IMG/VR virus record: IMGVR_UViG_3300032288_000999
Location: 1 to 31,893 of that record
Source: a virus
Length of the DNA: 31,893 nucleotides
Reading direction: 5' to 3' (one strand)
Below the pieces are notes generated by a model, which saw only the letters and a list, made by a program, of their open reading frames with translations, was not told where the DNA came from and did not search any database. Positions 24,366 to 30,323 of this stretch are shown one piece after another (position 1 is the first letter of the stretch; each line of letters begins with the position of its first letter). The position numbers were made by a program, and so were the translations under genes.

Positions 24366-24448
24366 AGCCCCACAGGGACAAGCTGCAGGGCATTTATTTA
24401 GATTTCTCTAAAATAAATTTGTAAATGGCTTGTCCTTCATTTACAAAT
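24366..24448 (-). ncRNA. Structured leader with two hairpins and complementary loops
   Basis: In the minus-strand RNA, hairpin 1 has a perfect 10-bp stem (24448-24439 with 24426-24417) and a 12-base loop containing GGACAAG. Hairpin 2 has a 9-bp stem (24391-24383 with 24375-24367, including a tandem G-U pair) and a 7-base loop CUUGUCC. The whole loop of hairpin 2 is complementary to loop 1, so a kissing complex of 7 bp is possible, as in ColE1-type control RNAs. Hairpin 2 is followed by a U-rich tail (UAUUUUAUUUUAUG) that runs into the next start codon. It may act as an attenuator or translational switch for the replication genes. Confidence 0.65.
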
Positions 24449-24455
24449 CGTTAAA

Positions 24456-24463
24456 CAAATATA
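24456..24463 (-). promoter_or_regulatory. Possible promoter -7 element for the replication genes
   Basis: The minus strand reads TATATTTG, a perfect TAnnTTTG element of Bacteroidota promoters. Transcription would start near 24450, exactly at the outer end of hairpin 1. No TTG lies at the usual 17-23 base distance, so the promoter may be weak or depend on an activator or on another sigma factor. Confidence 0.45.
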
Positions 24464-24487
24464 AATCAATTTTCAATAGGGAAAAAA

Positions 24488-24880
24488 TCACTCGTAAAAA
24501 TAAGTTGTACTTCCGTAAGTTTCCAGAAATACTTCCTTAATCTTAACTCTAAATTCAGGTTCAATATCAATAAGTTCACCAATTCTTTTAACGTGGTGCA
24601 TAACTGAAGTATGGTCTTTGCCACCTAAAATATTTCCAATATGCTTTAAGCCTAAACTTAAATATCTATCCTTTCTTAAAACATAGGCAGCAACCATTCT
24701 TGCTTCAGCTATTTTAGCAGTTCTTCTTTTACCTACTATTTCAGTTACAGGTATTTCAAAGAATTTAGAAATAGATTCTAATATTTCATTTGAATTTAAA
24801 CGCTTACTAATAGGATTTATTTTAAAGTAGGAAGGATGCTCAATACACGGATTACAAACTTCTGATTTTACTTCTAACAT
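24488..24880 (-). CDS. Free-standing DnaA domain IV-like DNA-binding protein
   Basis: Residues 30-125 match the C-terminal DNA-binding domain of DnaA: ILESISKFFEIPVTEIVGKR, then EARMVAAYVLRKDRYLSLGL, the HTH (LKHIGNILGGKDH) and the signature GGKDHTSVMHHVKRI (86-100). The AAA+ part of DnaA is absent. The first 25 residues have Cys10, Cys13 and His15 (CNPCIEH). It lies immediately before the structured leader and the initiator gene. It could recruit or displace host DnaA, or act as a regulator at an origin-like site. No perfect DnaA box was seen near it. Confidence 0.8.
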   Translation of the reverse strand: MLEVKSEVCNPCIEHPSYFKINPISKRLNSNEILESISKFFEIPVTEIVGKRRTAKIAEARMVAAYVLRKDRYLSLGLKHIGNILGGKDHTSVMHHVKRIGELIDIEPEFRVKIKEVFLETYGSTTYFYE

Positions 24881-25154
24881 CTTGTTCTAATTTTTGTCTT
24901 TTGTAATAGGATTTACCCCTTAATGATTCGTCTTGTTCTTGAATCTTTTGCCTCATTCTACGAATTGATTCAGGACTTGTGTAAGCACCTTCTACGAAAT
25001 TTAAAAGAAATTTAGTTGCACTCATATTATCCAAAGCATCTTTGCTTCCTGCTTCTTTCATCCAATAAGTAGCAATTAATCTTTCATCTGAATCCCTTAA
25101 ATGTGGATAGTTAATTAAAAGGCTTTTTACTTTGTCTTTAGTTGTTAAATTCAT
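24852..25154 (-). CDS. Conserved early-region protein, unknown function
   Basis: The 100 residues follow a pattern I know from Bacteroidota phages: DKVKSLLINYPHLRDSDERL, IATYWMKEAGS, a helix ending FVEGAYTSPESIRRMRQKIQ, then ESLRGKSYYKRQKLEQDVR. The SPESIRRxRQKxQE block looks like a DNA-binding or protein-binding helix. It overlaps both neighbours (17 and 29 bases) so it belongs to a tight group with the HTH gene and the DnaA-domain gene. No catalytic motif is present. Confidence 0.65.
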   Translation of the reverse strand: MNLTTKDKVKSLLINYPHLRDSDERLIATYWMKEAGSKDALDNMSATKFLLNFVEGAYTSPESIRRMRQKIQEQDESLRGKSYYKRQKLEQDVRSKIRSL

Positions 25155-25353
25155 AAGATTTTTTTGTAGGCATTATCCAACAATCATAATCGTGAACATT
25201 AAAGATTCCAGGAGCAAAGTATTTAGATTTTACTTTTAGAATAATATCGCAAACGCTATTCGCTTTTAGGTTGAATCTTTTACCTATATCTTCATAGCTA
25301 ACCCCTAAATCATAAAGTTCAACTATTGTTTTGTTGCGTTCTTTTATTTCCAT
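25138..25353 (-). CDS. Small helix-turn-helix protein
   Basis: Residues 5-40 form a compact HTH of the sigma region 4 / resolvase type: NKTIVELYDLGVSYEDIGKR followed by FNLKANSVCDIILKVKSKY. The C-terminal 30 residues are aromatic-rich (HDYDCWIMPTKKSYEF). At 71 residues it could be a small regulator binding DNA as a dimer. It is one of few candidates in the genome for a factor acting at the early promoter palindrome. Targets unknown. Confidence 0.65.
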   Translation of the reverse strand: MEIKERNKTIVELYDLGVSYEDIGKRFNLKANSVCDIILKVKSKYFAPGIFNVHDYDCWIMPTKKSYEFNN

Positions 25354-25517
25354 TGTTGAGTTAGTTTTTCTATTTCTTCGTGAGCAATCTTTTTGAACTT
25401 GGCTTTTACATAATAGTAACCCTGAACTTTCTTTTCTTCTTCAGGTTTCTTCAACCAAGGTTTAGGCTTAAATTTTTTTTCTACGATTCCCACGATTGGT
25501 GTTTTTTTCAATTCCAT
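25344..25517 (-). CDS. Small Lys-rich protein, unknown function
   Basis: This 57-residue frame starts MELKKTPIVGIVEKKFKPKP and continues with WLKKPEEEKKVQGYYYVKAK and a C-terminal helix (IAHEEIEKLTQQW). It fills the gap between two other small genes, overlapping the previous gene by 50 bases and the HTH gene by 10. The Lys/Glu composition and the length of the open frame favour a real gene. No motif recognised. Confidence 0.55.
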   Translation of the reverse strand: MELKKTPIVGIVEKKFKPKPWLKKPEEEKKVQGYYYVKAKFKKIAHEEIEKLTQQWK

Positions 25518-25707
25518 TGTTTTGTTTTTTGGTTATATAATCTATTGAAATTCCATCTTCTTTAATAAAGAATACTTGTCCGTTTTCGTGCAGGACTTTA
25601 AGCATCTCATTTAACCTGCCTATTATAGCTACCTTGTCCCCTTGTTCTCCGTAAATGATTTTACTATAAGAACCGATAACATCATTTTTAAGATAGTTCC
25701 ATAGCAT
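25468..25707 (-). CDS. Small early-region protein, unknown function
   Basis: The 79 residues have a beta-rich core (KIIYGEQGDKVAIIGRLNEM, VFFIKEDGISIDYI), similar in pattern to small SH3-like early proteins of phages (GDKVxIIG...). The last 17 residues are polar and overlap the following Lys-rich gene in another frame, so the tail may be dispensable. The start overlaps the preceding gene by 20 bases. Confidence 0.55.
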   Translation of the reverse strand: MLWNYLKNDVIGSYSKIIYGEQGDKVAIIGRLNEMLKVLHENGQVFFIKEDGISIDYITKKQNNGIEKNTNRGNRRKKI

Positions 25708-25927
25708 TTTTGTAAACGTTTAAATGGTAATGGCTATTGAATTTAATAATCTCTGCTGCAGGATGAAGTGCTTTTAATTTAGGAACATCTTTTTCTACAT
25801 AAAAAATACTTTCAAATCTTAACGATTGACTCGTGAATGGGGTATCTCTTAATCTCATTGTTTGTGAGTTGTGCAAATTAATATAATTTAGGCACATTCC
25901 GTTTTCTAATGCTAAATAAAGTTTCAT
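25688..25927 (-). CDS. Small early-region protein, unknown function
   Basis: I choose ATG at 25925-25927 (79 residues, MKLYLALENG...) since it overlaps the stop of the upstream 45-residue gene as ATGA. A 24-residue longer frame exists, but that part overlaps the upstream gene. The protein has a mixed fold: LYLALENGMCLNYINL, SQSLRFESIFYVEKDVPKLK and HYHLNVYKNAMELS. Function not recognised. Confidence 0.55.
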   Translation of the reverse strand: MKLYLALENGMCLNYINLHNSQTMRLRDTPFTSQSLRFESIFYVEKDVPKLKALHPAAEIIKFNSHYHLNVYKNAMELS

Positions 25928-26061
25928 AATTTTTTGATTTTTAAGATTATTAAAGGTGTCCATAAATGACCATTCTTGTAGAAGCGTTCCCAATACCAAA
26001 CATAATTTTTCGTCTTTTTGATTTTGTATTTGTACCAGGTACTAAAGTTTAGCCAAATCAT
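25924..26061 (-). CDS. Short Trp/Lys-rich protein
   Basis: This 45-residue frame begins MIWLNFSTWYKYKIKKTKNY and has five Trp and many Tyr and Lys residues. It ends in an ATGA overlap with the next gene and fills an otherwise empty 80-base gap. The composition is unusual but the coupling supports translation. No family recognised. Confidence 0.5.
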   Translation of the reverse strand: MIWLNFSTWYKYKIKKTKNYVWYWERFYKNGHLWTPLIILKIKKL

Positions 26062-26081
26062 AGATTTTAATTTATTTGCTA

Positions 26082-26333
26082 CTATTTTTTATAATCAAAC
26101 TCCTTTGCTTTTGATATTAATTTTAATAAGGTTTTCAAATTTTGTTCAGTTAATACAATATAACTTAAATTTTTAGTATTGATTTCTACTGCATTATCTC
26201 CGTGTAAAACACAATCAATAGGGTCTAATTCAGCATCAACAATAGTAGCAGTTATAGTGTCATCTTCTTGCAAAATCAATTCATTGATGTTTGAAAATAA
26301 TTTGTATTCAATAGCAATTTCATCTTTTTTCAT
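26082..26333 (-). CDS. Small acidic protein, unknown function
   Basis: The 83 residues start with KKDEIAIEYKLFSNINELIL, have an acidic middle (TATIVDAELDPIDCVLHGDN) and end with a helix (NLKTLLKLISKAKEFDYKK). The core looks beta-rich. It is one of a series of small early genes spaced by 20 to 30 AT-rich bases. No motif recognised. Confidence 0.55.
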   Translation of the reverse strand: MKKDEIAIEYKLFSNINELILQEDDTITATIVDAELDPIDCVLHGDNAVEINTKNLSYIVLTEQNLKTLLKLISKAKEFDYKK

Positions 26334-26363
26334 TTGTTTAATTTTTAATTTTTATGAATATTA

Positions 26364-26582
26364 TTAAAGGTTTTCGCTTATTTGTTCTTTTTCAATTTCG
26401 GTTAATCTATCCGTAATGTCTATTTCAACTCCATTAACATCAATGATAATTGATTCAATTACATTCTTTACATCTACATCAGTAAAGTAATGGTAGCCGT
26501 GACATTCTTCACGCCTTGTTGAAGTCCTTGTAAATTGCTCAAATTTGATTTGCAGGATGTGGTTTTCTAATTTGTTTTCCAT
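26364..26582 (-). CDS. Small early-region protein, unknown function
   Basis: The 72 residues contain an N-terminal amphipathic part (NKLENHILQIKFEQFTRTST), a short HGYHYFTDVD segment with ECHGYHY that could bind a metal, and a C-terminal part predicted as two strands and a helix (IIIDVNGVEIDITDRLTEIE). No family recognised. Confidence 0.55.
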   Translation of the reverse strand: MENKLENHILQIKFEQFTRTSTRREECHGYHYFTDVDVKNVIESIIIDVNGVEIDITDRLTEIEKEQISENL

Positions 26583-26594
26583 TGTATTTTATTT

Positions 26595-26714
26595 TTAGTT
26601 TAAGAAATCTTCTCCGTCATAATCAGTGAAATCTTTATTCATTTTATCAATGCTATTCACCCATATAATTGAAACTATCGTAACAACTAATAAAACAAAT
26701 AAGATGCCCATCAT
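26595..26714 (-). CDS. 39-residue single-pass membrane peptide
   Basis: The start overlaps the stop of the preceding gene as ATGA. The peptide begins MMGILFVLLVVTIVSIIWV, a clear membrane helix, followed by an acidic tail (DKMNKDFTDYDGEDFLN). Small single-pass peptides are frequent in early regions and may act on host membrane proteins. Function unknown. Confidence 0.6.
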   Translation of the reverse strand: MMGILFVLLVVTIVSIIWVNSIDKMNKDFTDYDGEDFLN

Positions 26715-27172
26715 TTTGCTAAAGTTATTTTATAGGTTGAAGAACTTGTTTTGCTCGGTGGGTATAGTTTAACTATTTCATCTTCAATTAAAACCTCTAC
26801 ACCTGCAGAAGGGATGCTTTTAAGGTAGGTTTTTCTTTCATCAAGCATAGCCTTTGCTACTTCAAACTTGGCTTGTAATTGTGCAAGAATAGGGTCTTGG
26901 CATTGGCTAAAATCGTATTTAGTTCCTGCTTCTGCAAGTTCAATCTTTGCTCCTGAAGAATTGGTTATTTCTTTTCCGTTCTTGCTTACTTCTTCACGAA
27001 CATAATCAGTAAAGGCTTTTGAACTTCTTACTTCTTCTATAAATTTTTCCATTATAGAAAGTGCTTCTGCTGCTTCCAGGATTCTACCTGAATCCATTAG
27101 TTCGTTAATAGAATTTTGAGCAATGATTTTGATTTGGTTCTTGGTTAGTCCTGCACTAATTTGTGGTAACAT
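26711..27172 (-). CDS. Conserved helical early protein, unknown function
   Basis: The 153 residues are mainly helical: NQIKIIAQNSINELMDSGRI, EAAEALSIMEKFIEEVRSSK, a helix around DPILAQLQAKFEVAKAMLDE, then a C-terminal beta part (GVEVLIEDEIVKLYPPSKTS). It lies next to the ERF annealing protein (separated by one small gene), so a link to recombination or replication is possible. I do not recognise a named family. Confidence 0.6.
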   Translation of the reverse strand: MLPQISAGLTKNQIKIIAQNSINELMDSGRILEAAEALSIMEKFIEEVRSSKAFTDYVREEVSKNGKEITNSSGAKIELAEAGTKYDFSQCQDPILAQLQAKFEVAKAMLDERKTYLKSIPSAGVEVLIEDEIVKLYPPSKTSSSTYKITLAK

Positions 27173-27175
27173 AGA

Positions 27176-27436
27176 TTAAAGGTTTTTAATTTTAATAATT
27201 GTATTTACTAAATGCTGATTAAATTCTTCTTCATTGCTTTCTTCCAATTTTAAAGCATCAGAAATATCATTAGAAAAATGAATAGAATCTTTAGGAGTTA
27301 AATAAATTAATCTTTCAGAAACACCAATTATATTGTCTTCAGTTATTTTAATATGGTTATAACTGCTTTTAAAATACTTTGGAAGGTCATTAATTACGAT
27401 TGTTTCTTCGGTTGTTTTTTTGATTTTTAGTTCCAT
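27176..27436 (-). CDS. Small early protein next to the annealing protein
   Basis: The 86 residues have a beta-rich front (KKTTEETIVINDLPKYFK, NHIKITEDNIIGVSERLIYL) and an acidic helical end (ALKLEESNEEEFNQHLVNTI). The gene is three bases from both neighbours. No motif recognised. Confidence 0.55.
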   Translation of the reverse strand: MELKIKKTTEETIVINDLPKYFKSSYNHIKITEDNIIGVSERLIYLTPKDSIHFSNDISDALKLEESNEEEFNQHLVNTIIKIKNL

Positions 27437-27439
27437 TGT

Positions 27440-27997
27440 TTAGTTTTTAGATGTTAATAATTGTTCTACTTCTTTAGATACTTTGAAGGCTGCTTTGATT
27501 TTAGCCATTGTAGTTTCGCCTGAATCAAGTTTAGCCTTTGCTTTGTTGAACCATTCAGTTCCTTTGTTCAACCATTGTTTAGTGTTATCTTCTGCTTCCT
27601 GTGGATTCTTACCACCGAAGGTTGCCGTGTTTCCATCGTCATCTTCATCAATGTTCAAACCAAGAATAGAAGCTAAAGCATAACGGCGTTGATATGTTAT
27701 GCAAGAACCTCTGCCTTGTGGGTCATCCTTTACAGGTCGCATTTGATATTCTGCAGAAATCCATTCCCCTGATTCGTGAAGCAAGATAGAAGTTAAGCCA
27801 TTCTCACCTGAAGGAAATTGAGCAACTGATAAGCCTGATTCAATTAAAGGTTCGTTGATGCCTTCCAGTATGTTAGGAAGTGAAGCGTAGGTAGATTTAA
27901 AAAAAGGATTCTTTGCATCCTTCTTAATGGTGTCCACTTTAACGTGGAATAGTACAAGTGCTTTTGCTAATTCTGCGATGGTGTTTGATTGTTGCAT
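27440..27997 (-). CDS. erf: ERF-family single-strand annealing protein
   Basis: The protein has the ERF pattern in residues 5-130: AELAKALVLFHVKVDTIKKD, KNPFFKSTYASLPNILEGIN, a beta sheet with GLSVAQFPSGENGLTSILLH and SGEWISAEYQMRPV, then DPQGRGSCITYQRRYALASI and LGLNIDEDDDG. ERF proteins form rings that anneal complementary single strands in phage recombination and replication, and they help circularise phage genomes. The C-terminus (140-185) is a charged helical tail of the kind used to bind SSB. It is the largest protein of the early block and works in the same pathway as the NinG-like nuclease. Confidence 0.85.
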   Translation of the reverse strand: MQQSNTIAELAKALVLFHVKVDTIKKDAKNPFFKSTYASLPNILEGINEPLIESGLSVAQFPSGENGLTSILLHESGEWISAEYQMRPVKDDPQGRGSCITYQRRYALASILGLNIDEDDDGNTATFGGKNPQEAEDNTKQWLNKGTEWFNKAKAKLDSGETTMAKIKAAFKVSKEVEQLLTSKN

Positions 27998-28048
27998 TGT
28001 TTTAAAGGTTTTGTTTTTACGTATTTGGTTGTTAAAAGTTCTACTAAT

Positions 28049-28165
28049 TTACTGAATTTCTTCTTCTTCAAGTTCCTTTTTAAATCTCTTTGCTTGTCTA
28101 ACATTTAGATAAATTAAAAATGAAATAATGATTGTCCAATAGATTGAGAATGCTAATAGGTTCAT
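28049..28165 (-). CDS. 38-residue membrane peptide with charged tail
   Basis: The start overlaps the previous stop as ATGA. One membrane helix (LAFSIYWTIIISFLIYL) is followed by a basic patch (RQAKRFKK) and an acidic run (ELEEEE). The sharp helix-plus-charge layout indicates an inner membrane peptide with a cytoplasmic tail. Unknown function. Confidence 0.6.
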   Translation of the reverse strand: MNLLAFSIYWTIIISFLIYLNVRQAKRFKKELEEEEIQ

Positions 28166-28305
28166 CGGATTAGATTTAGGTTTTGTTGATATTTGTAGTC
28201 AATATACTCCTGTAGTTTGTCAAGTATAACTACTTTTTCTGCGTGAGTTGCTGAAGAAGAATTGATTGCTTCAAGCAATAATTCAAATGCTGTTTTTTCG
28301 GTCAT
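28162..28305 (-). CDS. 47-residue helical protein
   Basis: The frame begins MTEKTAFELLLEAINSSSAT and continues with a second helix (HAEKVVILDKLQEYIDYKYQ). Both helices are amphipathic, so it may dimerise or bind a host protein. It is coupled by an ATGA overlap to the following membrane peptide. No family recognised. Confidence 0.6.
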   Translation of the reverse strand: MTEKTAFELLLEAINSSSATHAEKVVILDKLQEYIDYKYQQNLNLIR

Positions 28306-28326
28306 AGTTTTAATTTGTTTTTAGAT

Positions 28327-28410
28327 TTAAAGATTACGAAATTGAAAGATAATGTAAGCGAAGATAAGGTTAGCAAGAATAATGATTGCTAAAGTGGTTG
28401 ATTTTTTCAT
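28327..28410 (-). CDS. 27-residue membrane peptide
   Basis: A short frame with two Lys after the start Met (MKKSTT) and a single hydrophobic helix (LAIIILANLIFAYIIFQF). The upstream region is AT-rich with the usual A-rich start context. Its length makes the call uncertain, but two similar membrane peptides occur nearby. Confidence 0.45.
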   Translation of the reverse strand: MKKSTTLAIIILANLIFAYIIFQFRNL

Positions 28411-28441
28411 TTGTTTTGTTTTTAGATTGATTAAAAATTCA

Positions 28442-28462
28442 TGCAGTTGATAGGATGCTGCA
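28442..28462 (-). promoter_or_regulatory. Weak hairpin between early genes
   Basis: TGCAG and CTGCA (five base pairs, one further G-U pair) enclose an 11-base loop; the minus strand then continues with GAATTTTTAA. It lies between the first early gene and the small membrane peptides and may be a leaky terminator or processing site. Confidence 0.3.
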
Positions 28463-28473
28463 CCCCTGTAAGA

Positions 28474-28689
28474 TTAAATATCAAATGTTGGACACATTGA
28501 ATATTTACCAGATGGAAAAATATATTTAGAGCCATCATAACTTGTATGAATTTTTTTTCTTGTTACTTTACCATCAAAATAAATGATTGCGAAATTTCCT
28601 TTGATTTCTAATAATTCTGCAGTCAATATACAATTTGAATCAGTAATCATTCTTGTTGTTAATGTTTTGATTGATTTAGTGTTTTGCAT
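28474..28689 (-). CDS. First early gene, small protein of unknown function
   Basis: This 71-residue protein is the first gene after the early promoter, with a leader of about 34 bases. It is basic at the N-terminus (MQNTKSIKTLTTRMITDSN) with a beta-rich middle (NFAIIYFDGKVTRKKIHTSY) and ends KYSMCPTFDI. First genes after early phage promoters often act on host transcription or defence, but nothing in this sequence proves that. Confidence 0.6.
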   Translation of the reverse strand: MQNTKSIKTLTTRMITDSNCILTAELLEIKGNFAIIYFDGKVTRKKIHTSYDGSKYIFPSGKYSMCPTFDI

Positions 28690-28729
28690 TGTTTTTAGTT
28701 TTAAGGTTATTTGTTTTTGTTTGATAAAT

Positions 28730-28762
28730 CAAAGATAAAATGTTTTTCGTTCTAAAACAAAA
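28730..28762 (-). promoter_or_regulatory. Early promoter (Bacteroidota type)
   Basis: On the minus strand TTTTG (28762-28758) is followed after 20 bases by TATCTTTG (28737-28730). This matches the Bacteroidota consensus of a TTG-type -33 element and TAnnTTTG -7 element at 17-23 bases spacing. The start of transcription would be near 28723 and the first gene starts at 28689. I found no other promoter this complete on the minus strand, so it may drive the whole early region and, with read-through, much of the genome. Confidence 0.8.
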
Positions 28763-28773
28763 TATTTTAGAAC
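28749..28773. promoter_or_regulatory. Perfect inverted repeat over the -33 element (operator candidate)
   Basis: GTTCTAAAA (28749-28757) and TTTTAGAAC (28765-28773) are perfect 9-bp arms around a 7-base spacer in which the -33 TTTTG lies. A dimeric protein binding here would block RNA polymerase, so it reads as an operator. On the plus strand the repeat is followed by eight Ts (28774-28781), so it could also be a plus-strand terminator, although the stem has only two G-C pairs. Confidence 0.6.
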
Positions 28774-28855
28774 TTTTTTTTAAAATAATTTTTCCGATAG
28801 GCTAAAACTCAATAAAATCAATAGTTATTAAATAAATAAATATATATGTATAACT

Positions 28856-28880
28856 AAAAAAGGGATGTAGAAACATCCCT
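28856..28880 (-). terminator. Intrinsic terminator closing the late operon
   Basis: On the minus strand AGGGATGT and ACATCCCT form a perfect 8-bp stem (28880-28873 with 28868-28861) around a 4-base loop, followed by six Ts (A-run 28856-28861). It lies 50 bases after the last late gene and about 100 bases before the early promoter, so it separates the end of the transcription circle from its beginning. Confidence 0.9.
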
Positions 28881-28930
28881 CGCAATCTAAAAAACAAATC
28901 CTAAAAACCAAATCCTATAAAACAAGAAAC

Positions 28931-29200
28931 CTAATTATCTTCTTCATCCTCAAACAATTCATCGTGCATCTCATTTATACACGATTCTATTATCCTTATT
29001 GACTTCTTTATTATCTTCTTAATCTTCCTCGCTTCATCCTTCGTGAGCAAAAGTAAATCAATTCCTTCTACTGCAGAAATTGAATAGTAAGCACAACTTA
29101 CATAGTCCATCCTTGTAGTATATTCAAAATCAAAGTTTTCTTCTATTTCTTTGATTTCTTCCGATGTAGGTTCTTGCTCTACTTTTATTTCTTCACTCAT
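28931..29200 (-). CDS. Acidic small protein at the end of the operon
   Basis: The 89 residues are very acidic at both ends (MSEEIKVEQEPTSEEIKEIE and EMHDELFEDEEDN), with a central part YVSCAYYSISAVEGIDLLLL and a basic helix (KDEARKIKKIIKKSIRIIES). The DNA-mimic-like charge is notable but common in small phage proteins. It is the last gene before the terminator. No family recognised. Confidence 0.6.
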   Translation of the reverse strand: MSEEIKVEQEPTSEEIKEIEENFDFEYTTRMDYVSCAYYSISAVEGIDLLLLTKDEARKIKKIIKKSIRIIESCINEMHDELFEDEEDN

Positions 29201-29235
29201 AGGATTCTATTTTTGTATGTTCTTACATAAATGGA

Positions 29236-30207
29236 TTAAAGTATTTTTCCGTTAAAGATTCGCTTATTGAAGAACTGATAATCAACTCCATTGTTATCTA
29301 AATAGACAACCGCACAACCCCAATTCCATTTATTTAAAGGCATATATTCAGGATGCAATTCGCAAAGGCAACCAATGCTCCAGGTAGTTGTTATCTTTCC
29401 GTTCATATCAGTTTCTGAATGTTCGCTTGTAGAATGGTTATGGCCTTGAAAAGCACTTGTTTTACCCCTTAAATATAAACCCCTCGCTACGTTTACAGGT
29501 GCAGAAATTCCACCAATATATTCGTGTCCGTGTATTCCGTTAAGTTCATTAAGTTTCATATACCTATTTGATTCAATTATTTCAATACCTTCTGCTCGTG
29601 CCTTAATGATATTTGAAAACTGAAATTCCTCAATCCCCACAAGTTCCCCTGCCTTTTGATAAAGGAAATGCTCATACCTATTTTCGTGGTTGCCTATCTT
29701 AAAAAAGATTTTACATTTAAGTTCCTTCTTAATGACATCTATAAAAGCCTTTAAGGTGTCTAATTCAAATTTGAAATCCCTTTTCTTTGGGTCTTTCATA
29801 AACCTACTTAAAGAATGGCAATCAATAGTATCACCATTCAAAAGCAAAGCATCTACTTTCTCCTTCTTTAAGAAATCAATAGCACAGGTTAAAGCATCTA
29901 TATTGTGGTAAGGTAAATGTATGTCTGAAAGAATACCTACTTTTTTAAATCCTTTAATTAAATAAGGCTCGTATATTGTTTCTGAAGATTCAGGTAGCTT
30001 GTAAGGATTATATGAACGCATAGTTTCGTTTTTAAATTCTTCTTTGTATGCTCCTTGTTTAGGATTTTGTAGGTTGTATAGTCGCTTTCTTATATCTTCC
30101 GAATCTTTAAACATTAATGGATTCTCATTGTAAATTATTCTTGATAACTTACGCATAGGCATATCTTTATTATCCCTCAAATAATCCTTTAATAAATCAT
30201 ATTTCAT
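29236..30207 (-). CDS. Calcineurin-like metallophosphoesterase
   Basis: All motifs of the family are visible in 323 residues: D-x-H in ILSDIHLPYH (Asp95, His97), GD in LLNGDTIDCHS (Asp126), GNHE (172-175), GIHGHEY (His226/His228) and GHNH (255-258). These residues hold two metal ions for phosphodiester or phosphomonoester hydrolysis. An N-terminal helical domain of about 85 residues (LRDNKDMPMRKLSRIIY ...) precedes the enzyme part and may bind DNA or a partner. The start overlaps the small basic gene as ATGA. Its substrate (DNA, nucleotide, signalling molecule or RNA ends) cannot be told from the sequence. Position in the late operon is unusual for a replication enzyme. Confidence 0.85.
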   Translation of the reverse strand: MKYDLLKDYLRDNKDMPMRKLSRIIYNENPLMFKDSEDIRKRLYNLQNPKQGAYKEEFKNETMRSYNPYKLPESSETIYEPYLIKGFKKVGILSDIHLPYHNIDALTCAIDFLKKEKVDALLLNGDTIDCHSLSRFMKDPKKRDFKFELDTLKAFIDVIKKELKCKIFFKIGNHENRYEHFLYQKAGELVGIEEFQFSNIIKARAEGIEIIESNRYMKLNELNGIHGHEYIGGISAPVNVARGLYLRGKTSAFQGHNHSTSEHSETDMNGKITTTWSIGCLCELHPEYMPLNKWNWGCAVVYLDNNGVDYQFFNKRIFNGKIL

Positions 30208-30317
30208 TTACCTTGACCTTTATATTTAGATATTTTTTTATCTTTCGGGCCATTTGACTTTTTAGCCTTACCACCTTTTCTTTTTCCGAATGCTACTTTA
30301 TTTGATGAATTTTTCAT
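30204..30317 (-). CDS. 37-residue basic protein
   Basis: The frame begins MKNSSNKVAFGKRKGGKAKK and ends KKISKYKGQGK, with 13 Lys and hardly any acidic residues. I recognise the pattern FGKRxxGKAKKxxGPK...Y(K/R)GQG(K/R) from small proteins of Bacteroidota phages with no known role. It overlaps the phosphoesterase start as ATGA. Nucleic acid binding is likely from charge; a packaged DNA-condensing or RNA-binding role is a guess. Confidence 0.7.
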   Translation of the reverse strand: MKNSSNKVAFGKRKGGKAKKSNGPKDKKISKYKGQGK

Positions 30318-30323
30318 AGTTCT

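Noticed and set aside
24356-24373. GTG start giving a 69-residue form of the small gene before the initiator
   Set aside because: The GTG is buried in the stem of hairpin 2; the ATG at 24353-24355 directly behind the hairpin is more plausible.
25102-25110. DnaA-box-like TGTGGATAG
   Set aside because: One mismatch to the consensus, single copy, inside a coding gene and not next to the iterons or the leader; expected by chance in 32 kb.
25928-25999. 24-residue N-terminal extension of the small gene ending at 25688
   Set aside because: It overlaps another plausible frame that ends in an ATGA overlap with the internal Met start; the shorter form is preferred.
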